The notes beneath the pieces are model-generated. The model was not told the origin of the DNA. It searched no databases and saw nothing but the letters and a program-made list of their open reading frames with translations. Positions 44,850-52,854 of a stretch of 64,000 bases of DNA are shown one piece after another (position 1 is the stretch's first letter; each line of letters begins with the position of its first letter). The DNA comes from Clostridium sp. 28_17 (lineage in GTDB: Bacteria; Bacillota; Clostridia; TANB77; CAG-508). The stretch spans positions 29,596 to 93,595 of the forward strand of contig MNRS01000014.1 of NCBI GenBank assembly GCA_001916065.1. The letters run 5' to 3'. The translations under genes and the position numbers were made by a program.

Positions 44850-45801
44850 ATGAATTTTAAAGGATGTTCACTATATAAAATAAAAAGAAAAAGAGATTTA
44901 TACAATAAATTAGGATTTAATAAAGAGACTAAAAATAATATTAAAAACAAATACAAAATATGTATCGAAGATAAAAGACTATTAGAAAAACCAAGAGGAA
45001 ATATAAAAAACATTCAAAGTATAATATTGAATAAATTATATGAACTAGAATATCCAGAATATTTATTTTCAGGAGTTAAACGGTAAAAGTGCAAAAGAAA
45101 ATGCTTTATTTCATAAGGATGCATTATATATGCAAAAATTAGATTTAAGTAAATTCTTTCCAAATACACATAGAGAAAAAATTTACAATTTTTTCTTAAA
45201 AAAACTAAAAATGAAACCAGATGTAGCTAAATTAATAACAGATTTTACAACAGTTAATTTTAAAGATAGCTTTAATGTCATTGAGACAGGCGTCAATGAT
45301 TTTGTTAAAAATAAAAAGATTAGAAATGTTAATCATTTACCATCTGGGACACCAACAAGCCAAATATTAGCATATTTAGCAAATGTTGACATGTATGATG
45401 AAATAATTAAATTTACCAATAGTCAAAACTTGAAATGCTCTTTTTATGTTGATGATATAACAATATCATCCCAGAATCCAATATATAGTAATCAAATTGA
45501 GAGAATAAAAAATATTATATCAAAACATGGACATAAATTAAATGTTAAAAAAACCATAAAATATGGTCCAAAAGAATTTAAAAAAGTAACTGGATATGTA
45601 ATATCACCAGAACATCAATTAGTTATACCAAATAAAACAAGATATAAAATTAAAAAGAGTATAAGAAATTGTAAAAAAAATAAAAGAATAAGTAGAAACA
45701 TAAAGAATTCTATTTTAGGTTCTATAAATTTTGCAAATACATCCGTAAAAGGGGGTTATGACAACTTGGATAGGAAATTGAAGAATTTAAATTTTAAATA
45801 A
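44850..45801 (+). CDS. Retron-type reverse transcriptase, frameshifted at 45081
   Basis: ATG 44850 (after AAGGAG) gives CSLYKIKRKRDLYNKLGF up to GVK, then CGG TAA. Skipping the C at 45081 gives GTT-AAA-(C)-GGT-AAA, reading GVKGKSAKENALFHKDALYM, and joins the catalytic part to 45801, total about 316 aa, the usual retron RT length. Motifs are LDLSKFFPNTH, LPSGTPTSQILAYLANVDMYDEI, the active-site FYVDDITIS (about 198-206) and the retron-typical VTGYVI. No maturase or endonuclease domain is present, which argues against a group II intron. The C-terminal fragment alone lacks the N-terminal RT motifs. Confidence 0.85.
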
Positions 45802-45911
45802 AATATATTTAATAGTATCTAAGAAGAGGGTATAATAAAAGATAAATTATACAGATATTTTTGCTATTAGAAATACAAACTTTGATTTTTATATAGATAA
45901 GGAGAAAAAAC

Positions 45912-46157
45912 ATGGAAAATAAAATTAAAATATTAAGGGGTGTAAAAATGTTTTGCTCAATATGTGAAGAAGAACACAATGTAGAATTAATAGAAGAAGA
46001 AAGAAAAATAGAAATAAAAGGCAAAATAGTAAAACATAAAGAAAAAATGTATAGATGTAATAAATACAATAAAGAAAATACTTTTGAAACTGAAGAAATA
46101 TGGAATGAAAATTTGATTAATAGTTATAAAGCATATTATTTATGTAAAAGTTTATAA
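45912..46157 (+). CDS. Short MqsA/YgiT-type zinc-finger protein
   Basis: An 81-aa protein whose residues 13-78 are paralogous to the N-terminal domain of the Panacea protein at 47199: CSICEEEHNVELIEEERKIEIKGK and EEIWNENLINSYKAYYL versus CPICNKEHFVEKRKRTNKIKIKDK and AEIMDENLQNARDAYRF. It has one CxxC and one later Cys, but no helix-turn-helix and no Panacea domain. It starts after TAAGGAG at ATG 45912; ATG 45948 also has a site. It is probably a truncated duplicate or a stand-alone metal-binding modulator. Confidence 0.65.
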   Translation: MENKIKILRGVKMFCSICEEEHNVELIEEERKIEIKGKIVKHKEKMYRCNKYNKENTFETEEIWNENLINSYKAYYLCKSL

Positions 46158-46186
46158 GATATATGACAAAATATACAAAATTTATA

Positions 46187-46220
46187 AAATAATTATAGGA
46201 AAAACTATAATTATTTTTTT
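46187..46220 (+). terminator. Terminator of the short zinc-finger gene
   Basis: AAATAATTATAG pairs with CTATAATTATTT around GAAAAA, followed by T. It shares its core with the terminators at 48269 and 49783. Confidence 0.8.
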
Positions 46221-46331
46221 CTATATAAGGATGTTATGCAATTTTTTCTAATATATAAAATTATGATACACGTAAAAACTGCTTTATAAGTTTTATTATG
46301 TAGAAGATTTGAAAAAATATTTTCCAAAATT

Positions 46332-46360
46332 TGACAAATTTCCAATAAAGGTATATTATA
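46332..46360 (+). promoter_or_regulatory. Repeated promoter element, copy 2
   Basis: TTGACA (46332) and TATTAT (46355), 17 apart, are followed by the conserved AAGTACAACAAAAATAAA. Homologous copies occur at 43964 and 48341, so the promoter and its downstream bases are duplicated as a unit. Confidence 0.7.
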
Positions 46361-46393
46361 AGTACAACAAAAATAAAAAAGGGGAAATAAAAA

Positions 46394-46990
46394 ATGGATA
46401 AAAAGGGGAGCAAAATAGCAATATGGGGAATTGGCATAATACTATTAATAACAATTATAAACTCACTAACATCAAACAAAAATAGCAAAAATAATACAGT
46501 AGAAGCAAACACAACAATAAATGCAACAAAAAATAGTGTATACAACTCAAGTATAACTAACACAACAAATTCAAAAAATGAAGTAAACACAAACAATACA
46601 ACAAATACTGAAAACAACGTAAGTCAAAGTACAACACAAGAAGAAAATGATAATCAAAATCAGACTGATACTCAGGGGACAAATAAAAGTCAACAGCCAC
46701 AGACTGCTACAAACAGTAAAAGTACAAATCCACAAAGCAGTAGCACAGGAACAACTACAACAAAAAGCAGTACATCTACATCAAAAAGTAGTACTTCGAC
46801 AACAACTAAGAAAAAAGTTAATACATCGACTTCAACAACATCAAATGATAATAGTAGAACTGTATATGTAACACCAACAGGAAAAAGATATCACTATATA
46901 TCAACTTGTGGTGGAAAAAATTCAACAGCATCTACTTTAAATAAAGCAAAAGCAAGAGGTTTAACGCCTTGTCAGAAATGTGCTCAATAA
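46394..46990 (+). CDS. Membrane-anchored Ser/Thr/Asn-rich protein with C-terminal Cys motif
   Basis: A 198-aa protein: one N-terminal membrane helix (about 8-26), a long low-complexity Asn/Thr/Ser/Gln linker (30-150), and a compact C-terminal domain reading VYVTPTGKRYHYISTCGGKN to LTPCQKC. That final module is common at the end of secreted nucleases and surface proteins and resembles an Ada-like metal-binding motif (two Cys separated from a CxxC). It is probably exported. Its first codons recur in the collapsed copy at 44019. Confidence 0.7.
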   Translation: MDKKGSKIAIWGIGIILLITIINSLTSNKNSKNNTVEANTTINATKNSVYNSSITNTTNSKNEVNTNNTTNTENNVSQSTTQEENDNQNQTDTQGTNKSQQPQTATNSKSTNPQSSSTGTTTTKSSTSTSKSSTSTTTKKKVNTSTSTTSNDNSRTVYVTPTGKRYHYISTCGGKNSTASTLNKAKARGLTPCQKCAQ

Positions 46991-47040
46991 TTATATTTAT
47001 AATAAAAAGAGTTAATTACATACAGTGAATGTAAAAATAA

Positions 47041-47097
47041 ATAATAACCATAATTTATAAAAAGTGGCTATTATTTATTTTTAATATTTTTATTCAA
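47041..47097 (+). repeat. Repeat with terminator-like hairpin
   Basis: AAATAATAACC pairs with GGCTATTATTT (one mismatch) around about 16 bases, then T-rich sequence. Nearly the same 50 bases occur at 44043-44092, where the left arm is altered. It probably terminates the 46394 gene. Confidence 0.65.
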
Positions 47098-47113
47098 TTT
47101 TTAATTCAATTTC

Positions 47114-47142
47114 TTGACAACTATCAATTGATAGTTTATAAT
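47114..47142 (+). promoter_or_regulatory. Consensus promoter filled by an 18-bp palindromic operator
   Basis: TTGACA (47114) and TATAAT (47137) are both perfect and 17 bases apart. The spacer, with one flanking base, is the perfect palindrome AACTATCAATTGATAGTT (47119-47136). A dimeric repressor there would block polymerase completely. The downstream protein has a helix-turn-helix of the MqsA type, so autoregulation is likely. Confidence 0.8.
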
Positions 47143-47198
47143 AAATTCAGGTGATAATATGTCAAACAAAATATGTTCAAAAAAAAGAGGTAAGTATT

Positions 47199-48245
47199 AT
47201 GGAAAAATTAATAGAAAAGATTAAAGTAAATTGTCCAATATGTAACAAAGAGCATTTTGTAGAAAAAAGAAAAAGAACAAACAAAATAAAAATAAAAGAC
47301 AAAGTAATTGAATACGAAGAAATATATTTACAATGTACACAAACAAATGAAGAAGAAAATGAGTATGTAAATGCAGAAATAATGGATGAAAATCTGCAAA
47401 ATGCAAGAGATGCGTATAGATTTCAAAACAATCTATTAACCTCAAAAGAAATAAAGCAAATAAGAAATAAATACAAAATAACACAACTAGAAATGGCTAA
47501 ACTTCTTGGAGTAGGAGATGTAACAGTAACAAGATACGAAACAAAGCAAATACAAGACGAAGCACACGACAAAATAATGAGATTAATAGATGAGAATGCA
47601 CTAATAGCATTAGAATATTTAGAAAACAACAAAGAAAAATTCCAAAAAGAAGAAAGATACGAAACAATAGAAAACAATATAAAAACTGTAATAGTTAAAG
47701 AAACACTTAACTACTTAAACGAGCAAGAAATAGAGGCTAAATATGTGAACTTTTTAGAAAAAAATACTGAAAATGGAAACACATCATTAGAAATAAATAA
47801 AACAGAAGCAATAATAAATTATATTTCACAATATTATCCTCATTTATATAAAGTAAAATTAATGAAATTATTATGGTATATAGATTCAATTGCATACAAA
47901 GAAAAGAAAAAAAGTCTAACAGGATTAGTATATACACACCAAAAGATGGGAGCATTACCAATTGCATATGACGAACTTTTGAAATTACCATCAATAAAAG
48001 TAGAAGAAGAGATAATAGATAAAGAAAATTATTCTGTTAGTTATCATATATTACCAAATGAAAATTACAAATTAAAAGTAAAACTAACAGAAAGCGAAAA
48101 AGAGATCTGCGATAGGGTAATAAACAAATTTAAGAATTTTACGACTAAAGAATTAATTAACTATATGCATAATGAAAAGGCATATACAGATACTAAACCA
48201 AACGAAGTTATAGATTTCAGTTATGCAAAATTTGTGGAGATATAA
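47199..48245 (+). CDS. MqsA-like zinc-finger, XRE helix-turn-helix and Panacea (DUF4065) antitoxin-type protein
   Basis: A protein of about 348 aa in three parts. An N-terminal CPIC...C metal-binding domain (about 9-70) is followed by an XRE-type helix-turn-helix, LTSKEIKQIRNKYKITQLEMAKLLGVGDVTVTRYE (about 80-115). The C-terminal Panacea/DUF4065 domain (about 205-330) carries YPHLYKVKLMKLLWYIDSIAYKEKKKSLTGLVYTHQKMGALP. Panacea domains are antitoxins that neutralise varied toxins. GTG 47151 opens the frame, but AGAGGTAAG fits ATG 47199. No toxin is obvious next to it; the palindromic operator suggests self-repression. Confidence 0.85.
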   Translation: MEKLIEKIKVNCPICNKEHFVEKRKRTNKIKIKDKVIEYEEIYLQCTQTNEEENEYVNAEIMDENLQNARDAYRFQNNLLTSKEIKQIRNKYKITQLEMAKLLGVGDVTVTRYETKQIQDEAHDKIMRLIDENALIALEYLENNKEKFQKEERYETIENNIKTVIVKETLNYLNEQEIEAKYVNFLEKNTENGNTSLEINKTEAIINYISQYYPHLYKVKLMKLLWYIDSIAYKEKKKSLTGLVYTHQKMGALPIAYDELLKLPSIKVEEEIIDKENYSVSYHILPNENYKLKVKLTESEKEICDRVINKFKNFTTKELINYMHNEKAYTDTKPNEVIDFSYAKFVEI

Positions 48246-48268
48246 TTGCAGTACAAAAAATAAAAGCA

Positions 48269-48305
48269 AAAACTAATTATAAAAAATCTATAATTAGTTT
48301 TTTTC
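48269..48305 (+). terminator. Terminator of the Panacea gene
   Basis: AAAACTAATTATA pairs with TATAATTAGTTTT and ends in T. It is a close copy of 49783. Confidence 0.82.
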
Positions 48306-48340
48306 TATAATTAAAAAAGTGAAAAATCTTTTTCCAAAAA

Positions 48341-48369
48341 TTGAAAAATTTCTAATAAAGACACATTAT
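48341..48369 (+). repeat. Repeated promoter element, copy 3
   Basis: TTGAAA (48341), 17 bases and CATTAT (48364), then the same AAGTACAACAAAAATAAA tail as at 46332. No gene of the 46394 type follows, so it looks like an orphaned copy. The remaining bases up to 48470 show nothing recognisable. Confidence 0.6.
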
Positions 48370-48477
48370 AAGTACAACAAAAATAAATTATAAAAATCTT
48401 AAAAATTGAATATAATGATATTATAAGTTTATATTAATTTAGACACAAAGCACAGTACAAAAATAACCAAAAAATAG

Positions 48478-48533
48478 AAAGTTTTTGTATTAAACTACAA
48501 AAACTTTACTTTTACATTGAAATGGTGTATAAT
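48478..48533 (+). promoter_or_regulatory. Promoter with 12-bp palindrome over the -35 box
   Basis: AAAGTTTTTGTA (48478-48489) is perfectly complementary to TACAAAAACTTT (48496-48507). The -35 box TTTACT (48505) overlaps the palindrome, and TATAAT (48528) is 17 bases further. It could be an operator for the ATPase gene. Confidence 0.6.
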
Positions 48534-48559
48534 AGTAATAAAAAAAGGAGGTACTTTTT

Positions 48560-49765
48560 ATGATTGCTAGAGATGAATACTTAAATATATTAAAAAGATT
48601 TAAAGATAAAGAATTAATAAAAGTTATAACCGGAATAAGAAGATGTGGTAAGTCCACATTACTTGAAATATTTCAAGAATACTTAAAAGAAAACGGAGTA
48701 GAAGAAAATCAAATAATAAATATTAATCTAGAAGACTTGGAATATAACTTTATAACTGATTATATGACTTTATATAAATATATAAATGGTAAATTAAAAG
48801 ACAAGAAAAAATATTATATATTTATAGATGAGGTTCAAAAAGTAAATGAATTTCAAAAAGCCGTTGATAGTTTATATATAAAGAAAAATGTTGATTTATA
48901 TATAACTGGTTCAAATGCAAATCTTTTATCAAGTGAACTTGCAACACTCTTATCTGGCAGATATATAGAAATTAAAATGTTACCGTTATCTTTTAAAGAA
49001 TATAAAGAAGCTTATAAAGATTTAAATAATGAAGAATTATATCAAAAATATATTTCAATAGGTTCACTTCCATACACTACTTCATTAGATACAGAAGATG
49101 ATGTAAATATGTATTTAAGTAGTGTATATAATGACATAATAATAAAAGACGTTATGACAAGAAAAAAAATACAAGATGAAACGATGCTTAGAAATGTTGC
49201 TAATTTTGCTATGGATAATATTGGTAGTCTTGTATCTACTAATAATATAGCAAATACGATGATAAGTGATGGCAAAGATATAAATGTAAGGACAGTTGAA
49301 AGATACTTAGAGGGATTTATGGAAAGTTTCTTCTTATATAAAGCCTCAAGATATGATATAAAAGGAAAAGAATATTTAAAAACTCAAGGAAAATATTATG
49401 TGTCAGATTTGGGATTTAGATATTTTATGCTAGGAAGAAAAGTAGGAGATTTTGGACATATATTAGAAAATGTTGTATATTTTGAACTTTTAAGAAGGGG
49501 CTATGATGTATATATAGGAAAAATAGATGAATATGAAGTGGATTTTGTCGCTATAAATAAAGATGGAAGAATATATGTTCAAGTCGCTGAAACTTTAAAA
49601 GGAATAGATGAAAATGATACAAAGATATTAGATAGAGAATTACGATCATTAAAAAAGATAGAGGATAATTATGAGAAAATTATATTAACATCAGATAAAA
49701 TACCTTTAGCAAATGAAGATGGAATAAAAATTAGAAATGCTCTGGAATGGTTACTTGATAAATAA
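48560..49765 (+). CDS. AAA ATPase with DUF4143 domain
   Basis: A 401-aa ATPase of the common AAA_14/DUF4143 type. It has a Walker A motif, TGIRRCGKSTLL (about 25-36), Walker B with YYIFIDEVQKV (about 89-99), the sensor-like YITGSNANLLSSELATLLSGRY, and the C-terminal nuclease-like DUF4143 region GHILENVVYFELLRRGYDVYIGKIDEYEVDFVA (Glu-Asp-Lys pattern). Such proteins are frequent in mobile or accessory regions; their role is unknown. ATG 48560 follows AGGAGG. Confidence 0.88.
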   Translation: MIARDEYLNILKRFKDKELIKVITGIRRCGKSTLLEIFQEYLKENGVEENQIININLEDLEYNFITDYMTLYKYINGKLKDKKKYYIFIDEVQKVNEFQKAVDSLYIKKNVDLYITGSNANLLSSELATLLSGRYIEIKMLPLSFKEYKEAYKDLNNEELYQKYISIGSLPYTTSLDTEDDVNMYLSSVYNDIIIKDVMTRKKIQDETMLRNVANFAMDNIGSLVSTNNIANTMISDGKDINVRTVERYLEGFMESFFLYKASRYDIKGKEYLKTQGKYYVSDLGFRYFMLGRKVGDFGHILENVVYFELLRRGYDVYIGKIDEYEVDFVAINKDGRIYVQVAETLKGIDENDTKILDRELRSLKKIEDNYEKIILTSDKIPLANEDGIKIRNALEWLLDK

Positions 49766-49782
49766 ATAGTTTTGATAAAAGC

Positions 49783-49820
49783 AAAACTAATTATAGAAAA
49801 AATCTATAGTTAGTTTTTTT
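49783..49820 (+). terminator. Terminator of the ATPase gene
   Basis: AAAACTAATTATAG pairs with CTATAGTTAGTTTT (one mismatch) around seven bases, followed by T and then CTATAATTAA, as after the terminator at 48269. Confidence 0.82.
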
Positions 49821-49930
49821 CTATAATTAAAACAAAAATTATAAAAAAACAAAATATCACAAAAACTCTTTACATTTTGCCAAAAAAAATATAAGATATA
49901 TAGGTAAAAAATAAAAAAGAGGAGACCAAA

Positions 49931-51022
49931 ATGGAAAAAGAAAAAGAAATAAAACAAAGCCAAAATGGAAAACACTCAGAAAGCAAAAAAGAAAACAAAA
50001 AACAAAAAAGCAAAAAAGGAAAAATAATCAAAATAATACTATTAACCATATTAGTAATAATTATAATAGCAGCAATAGTAGCAGGAACATTTATACATGG
50101 AAAACTATCAAAGATAAACTTTCAAGAAATAGACGAAAACAATATAGGAATAAACGAAAACATGTATAGCGAAACAGAAGGACTAACACAAAAAGAATAC
50201 GACCAAGTAATAAACATCATGTTATTAGGATCAGATTCAAAAAATATGGACAATACATATGCAGGAAATAGTGATGCAATGATAATAATATCTATTAACC
50301 CAAAATACAAAAGCATAAAATTAATAAGCATCCCAAGAGACACTGCTGCAAATATAGAAGGTATGGACCATAGGTATAAAATAAATACTGCATTTGCAAC
50401 AGGAAAAGAAGAATTAGCATTAAAAACAGTAAATACAACATTTGGACTAAATCTAAAAGAATACGTAACAATAAATATATCTTCAATGTATGATATAATA
50501 AACGAATTAGGCGGAGTTGAAGTAAATGTTACACAAGATGAAATGAAATGGGTAAATGAGTATGTAGATATGTTCTATAAATTTTCAGGAAAGCCAACGC
50601 AAAAACTTACAACATATGGAAAAGTAACACTTACAGGAGAACAAGCAGCATCTTATGTAAAAGAAAGAATGTCAGGAACAAATAAAAAAGACGGTGAACA
50701 TGGAGACTATGGAAGAACAAGAAGACAAAGAGATGTCTTTATATCTATGATGAACAAAATAGCAAGCAAAGACCCAAAAGAAATTTCAAGAATTGTGGAC
50801 CTAATATTAAGCCAAGTAACAACAAATATTGATGTTTCAAAATATACAACAATGTTACCAAACTTTATATCAAATAAAGATGAATACTTAAATAACATTA
50901 CATCAGTAATGCTACCTGCATTAGACTACAGTAATGAAATATTTGAAAACGGTGCATATTTATATGTCACAGATACTGAAAAAGCAAAACAAGACTTTAT
51001 AAAATACATGTATCAAATGTAA
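49931..51022 (+). CDS. LytR-CpsA-Psr (LCP) family glycopolymer ligase
   Basis: The second LCP protein, 363 aa, with a basic tail (1-34), a membrane helix (about 35-58) and the LCP domain: MLLGSDSKNMDNTYAGNSDAMIIISI, ISIPRDTAANIEGMDHRYKINTAF, YVTINISSMYDIINELGGVEV and GDYGRTRRQRDVFISMM. Because it immediately precedes CpsC/D/B-type genes it is the likely ligase for the capsule itself, leaving the 23896 paralogue for another wall polymer. ATG 49931 follows AGAGGAG. Confidence 0.9.
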   Translation: MEKEKEIKQSQNGKHSESKKENKKQKSKKGKIIKIILLTILVIIIIAAIVAGTFIHGKLSKINFQEIDENNIGINENMYSETEGLTQKEYDQVINIMLLGSDSKNMDNTYAGNSDAMIIISINPKYKSIKLISIPRDTAANIEGMDHRYKINTAFATGKEELALKTVNTTFGLNLKEYVTINISSMYDIINELGGVEVNVTQDEMKWVNEYVDMFYKFSGKPTQKLTTYGKVTLTGEQAASYVKERMSGTNKKDGEHGDYGRTRRQRDVFISMMNKIASKDPKEISRIVDLILSQVTTNIDVSKYTTMLPNFISNKDEYLNNITSVMLPALDYSNEIFENGAYLYVTDTEKAKQDFIKYMYQM

Positions 51023-51094
51023 CAATATATTTTTTTGTAAGAAAAAATAAAATCAAAAAAATCACAATAAAAAAACATAAATTTTTCTAAACAC

Positions 51095-51123
51095 TTGATA
51101 CAAAAATTCAGGTATGATAAAAT
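51095..51123 (+). promoter_or_regulatory. Promoter of the capsule-regulation genes
   Basis: TTGATA (51095) and TAAAAT (51118) are 17 bases apart, 32 bases before the next start. Confidence 0.55.
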
Positions 51124-51154
51124 AAGAGATATCAAAAAATAAAAGGAGAAAAAC

Positions 51155-51865
51155 ATGGGAGAAGAAATTGATTTAAAAGAATTACTAACATTATTTTGGA
51201 ACAAAAAAACACAGATAATATTAATAGTATTAATATTTATACTACTTGGAGTTATTTACACAACAGGGTTTGTAAAACCTAAATACACGTCATCAACAAC
51301 ACTTTTATTAGCAACAGGAAACACATCAAGCAAAACTAATACAATAACAACAACAGATGTAACATTAAACTCAAAATTAGTATCAACATATAGTGCACTT
51401 GTACAAAGCAAAAGCATTATAAGAGAAGTTATTTCTAATGTTGGAATAAACATAAGTGAAGAAGAATTAAAAAACAACATAACAGTAACACAAGAAAAAG
51501 ATACAGAAATAATAAAAATATCTGTATCAAACGAAAATGCAACATCTGCAGCAAAATTAGCAAGTGAAACAGCAAAAGTGTTTATGAAAAAAATAACAGA
51601 ATTATATAACTTAAACAATATCCAAATAGTTGATGAAGCAGAAGTTACATCTGCTCCATCAAATATCAATCATCCAAAAGATATAATGATATTTGCATTT
51701 ATAGGAATTGTAGTTGCAGTTGGTTATGTATTAGTTGCAAATATGTTAGATACAACAATAAAAACAGCAGAAGAAGTTGAAAAACAATTTAAAGTGCCAG
51801 TTCTTGCAAGCATACCATTATATAATTTTGAACCTGCTAAAAGCAAAGGAGGAAAGAAAAAATAA
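51155..51865 (+). CDS. Capsule chain-length/tyrosine-kinase modulator (CpsC/YveK type)
   Basis: A Wzz-family protein of 236 aa with two membrane helices (about 20-40 and 172-192) around an extracellular loop. The cytoplasmic N-terminus EIDLKELLTLFWNKKTQIILI and the proline-rich SAPSNINHPKDIMIFAFIG before the second helix are diagnostic. It activates the kinase encoded next, and the pair regulates polymer length. The stop and the next start share one base. Confidence 0.9.
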   Translation: MGEEIDLKELLTLFWNKKTQIILIVLIFILLGVIYTTGFVKPKYTSSTTLLLATGNTSSKTNTITTTDVTLNSKLVSTYSALVQSKSIIREVISNVGINISEEELKNNITVTQEKDTEIIKISVSNENATSAAKLASETAKVFMKKITELYNLNNIQIVDEAEVTSAPSNINHPKDIMIFAFIGIVVAVGYVLVANMLDTTIKTAEEVEKQFKVPVLASIPLYNFEPAKSKGGKKK

Positions 51866-52833
51866 TGAAATTAAAAAAAGAATTAATAACACAAAGAGAT
51901 CCAAAATCACCTGTATCAGAAGTATTTAGAACATTAAGAACAAACATACAATTTATGAGCACAAACAAAAAATTAAAAACTCTTTTGATAACATCAACAT
52001 TTCCAAGTGAAGGAAAAAGTTGGGTAGCATCAAATTTAGCAGTAACTTTTGCACAAGCAGGAAACAAAGTAATATTAATAGATGCAGACATGAGAAAAGG
52101 AAGACAATACACAATATTTGGAGCATCACCACGCCCAGGACTTTCTAATTATTTATCAGGTATAGACGTAAAAGAAGGACAAGAACCAGATGTAATTAAT
52201 TATTTACAAAAAACTGAAATTGAAAATTTATTATTAATGTCAGCAGGAAATGTACCACCAAATCCATCAGAACTATTAGTTTCACCACAAATGAATAAAT
52301 TACTAGAAGACCTAAAACAGGCTTGCGACGTAATAGTAATAGATGGAACACCTTGCGAATTAGTTACAGACTCAGTTATTTTGTCAAGAATAGTTGATTC
52401 AACAGTTATAGTAACAGCACATAAAGAAACAAGAAAAGATAACTTAGAAAGAGTAATAAAAAATATTCAAAATGTTGGAGGACATTTAGCAGGAGTAGTA
52501 ATAAATAAAATGCCTGTATCAATAAAAAAATACAACGAAAATTACTATTATGCATCAACATCAGGATCTACTTTACCATCAGAAAGCAGAAGAGAAATAA
52601 AAGATAAAACATATAATGTTTTAAAACAAAATAATGAAAATTATAAAAATGAAATATTTAAACAAAATCAAAATAATATAGACAATATGGATGAAAATAG
52701 AAGTAATATAGAAGAAAGCATGGAAAAACCAAGTTTCTTAAATAATAATTCAAATGATAATGTGAATAAATCACAAGAAATATTACAACAGATAAATTCA
52801 TATTTGGACAATGAGAAGAAAAATTTAAACTAG
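51865..52833 (+). CDS. Capsule-type tyrosine kinase (CpsD/YwqD type)
   Basis: A BY-kinase of 322 aa. It has Walker A TSTFPSEGKSWVASNLAVTFAQAG (about 49-72), Walker A' VILIDADMRKGRQY and Walker B CDVIVIDGTPCELVTDS. The C-terminal tail contains several Tyr residues (YNENYYYASTS), likely autophosphorylation sites, followed by an unusually long Asn-rich extension (about 245-322). It starts on the last base of the modulator gene. Confidence 0.9.
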   Translation: MKLKKELITQRDPKSPVSEVFRTLRTNIQFMSTNKKLKTLLITSTFPSEGKSWVASNLAVTFAQAGNKVILIDADMRKGRQYTIFGASPRPGLSNYLSGIDVKEGQEPDVINYLQKTEIENLLLMSAGNVPPNPSELLVSPQMNKLLEDLKQACDVIVIDGTPCELVTDSVILSRIVDSTVIVTAHKETRKDNLERVIKNIQNVGGHLAGVVINKMPVSIKKYNENYYYASTSGSTLPSESRREIKDKTYNVLKQNNENYKNEIFKQNQNNIDNMDENRSNIEESMEKPSFLNNNSNDNVNKSQEILQQINSYLDNEKKNLN

Positions 52834-52854
52834 GAAGAAGAGGGAGAACAACAA

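Noticed and set aside
44850..45086. The short 78-codon frame before the RT as an independent gene
   Set aside because: Its sequence is the conserved RT N-terminus and continues in the +1 frame.
44850..45801. Reverse transcriptase as a group II intron or diversity-generating retroelement
   Set aside because: No maturase or endonuclease domain, no intron-like domain V hairpin seen, and no template/variable repeat pair; the VTG motif and length fit retrons better.
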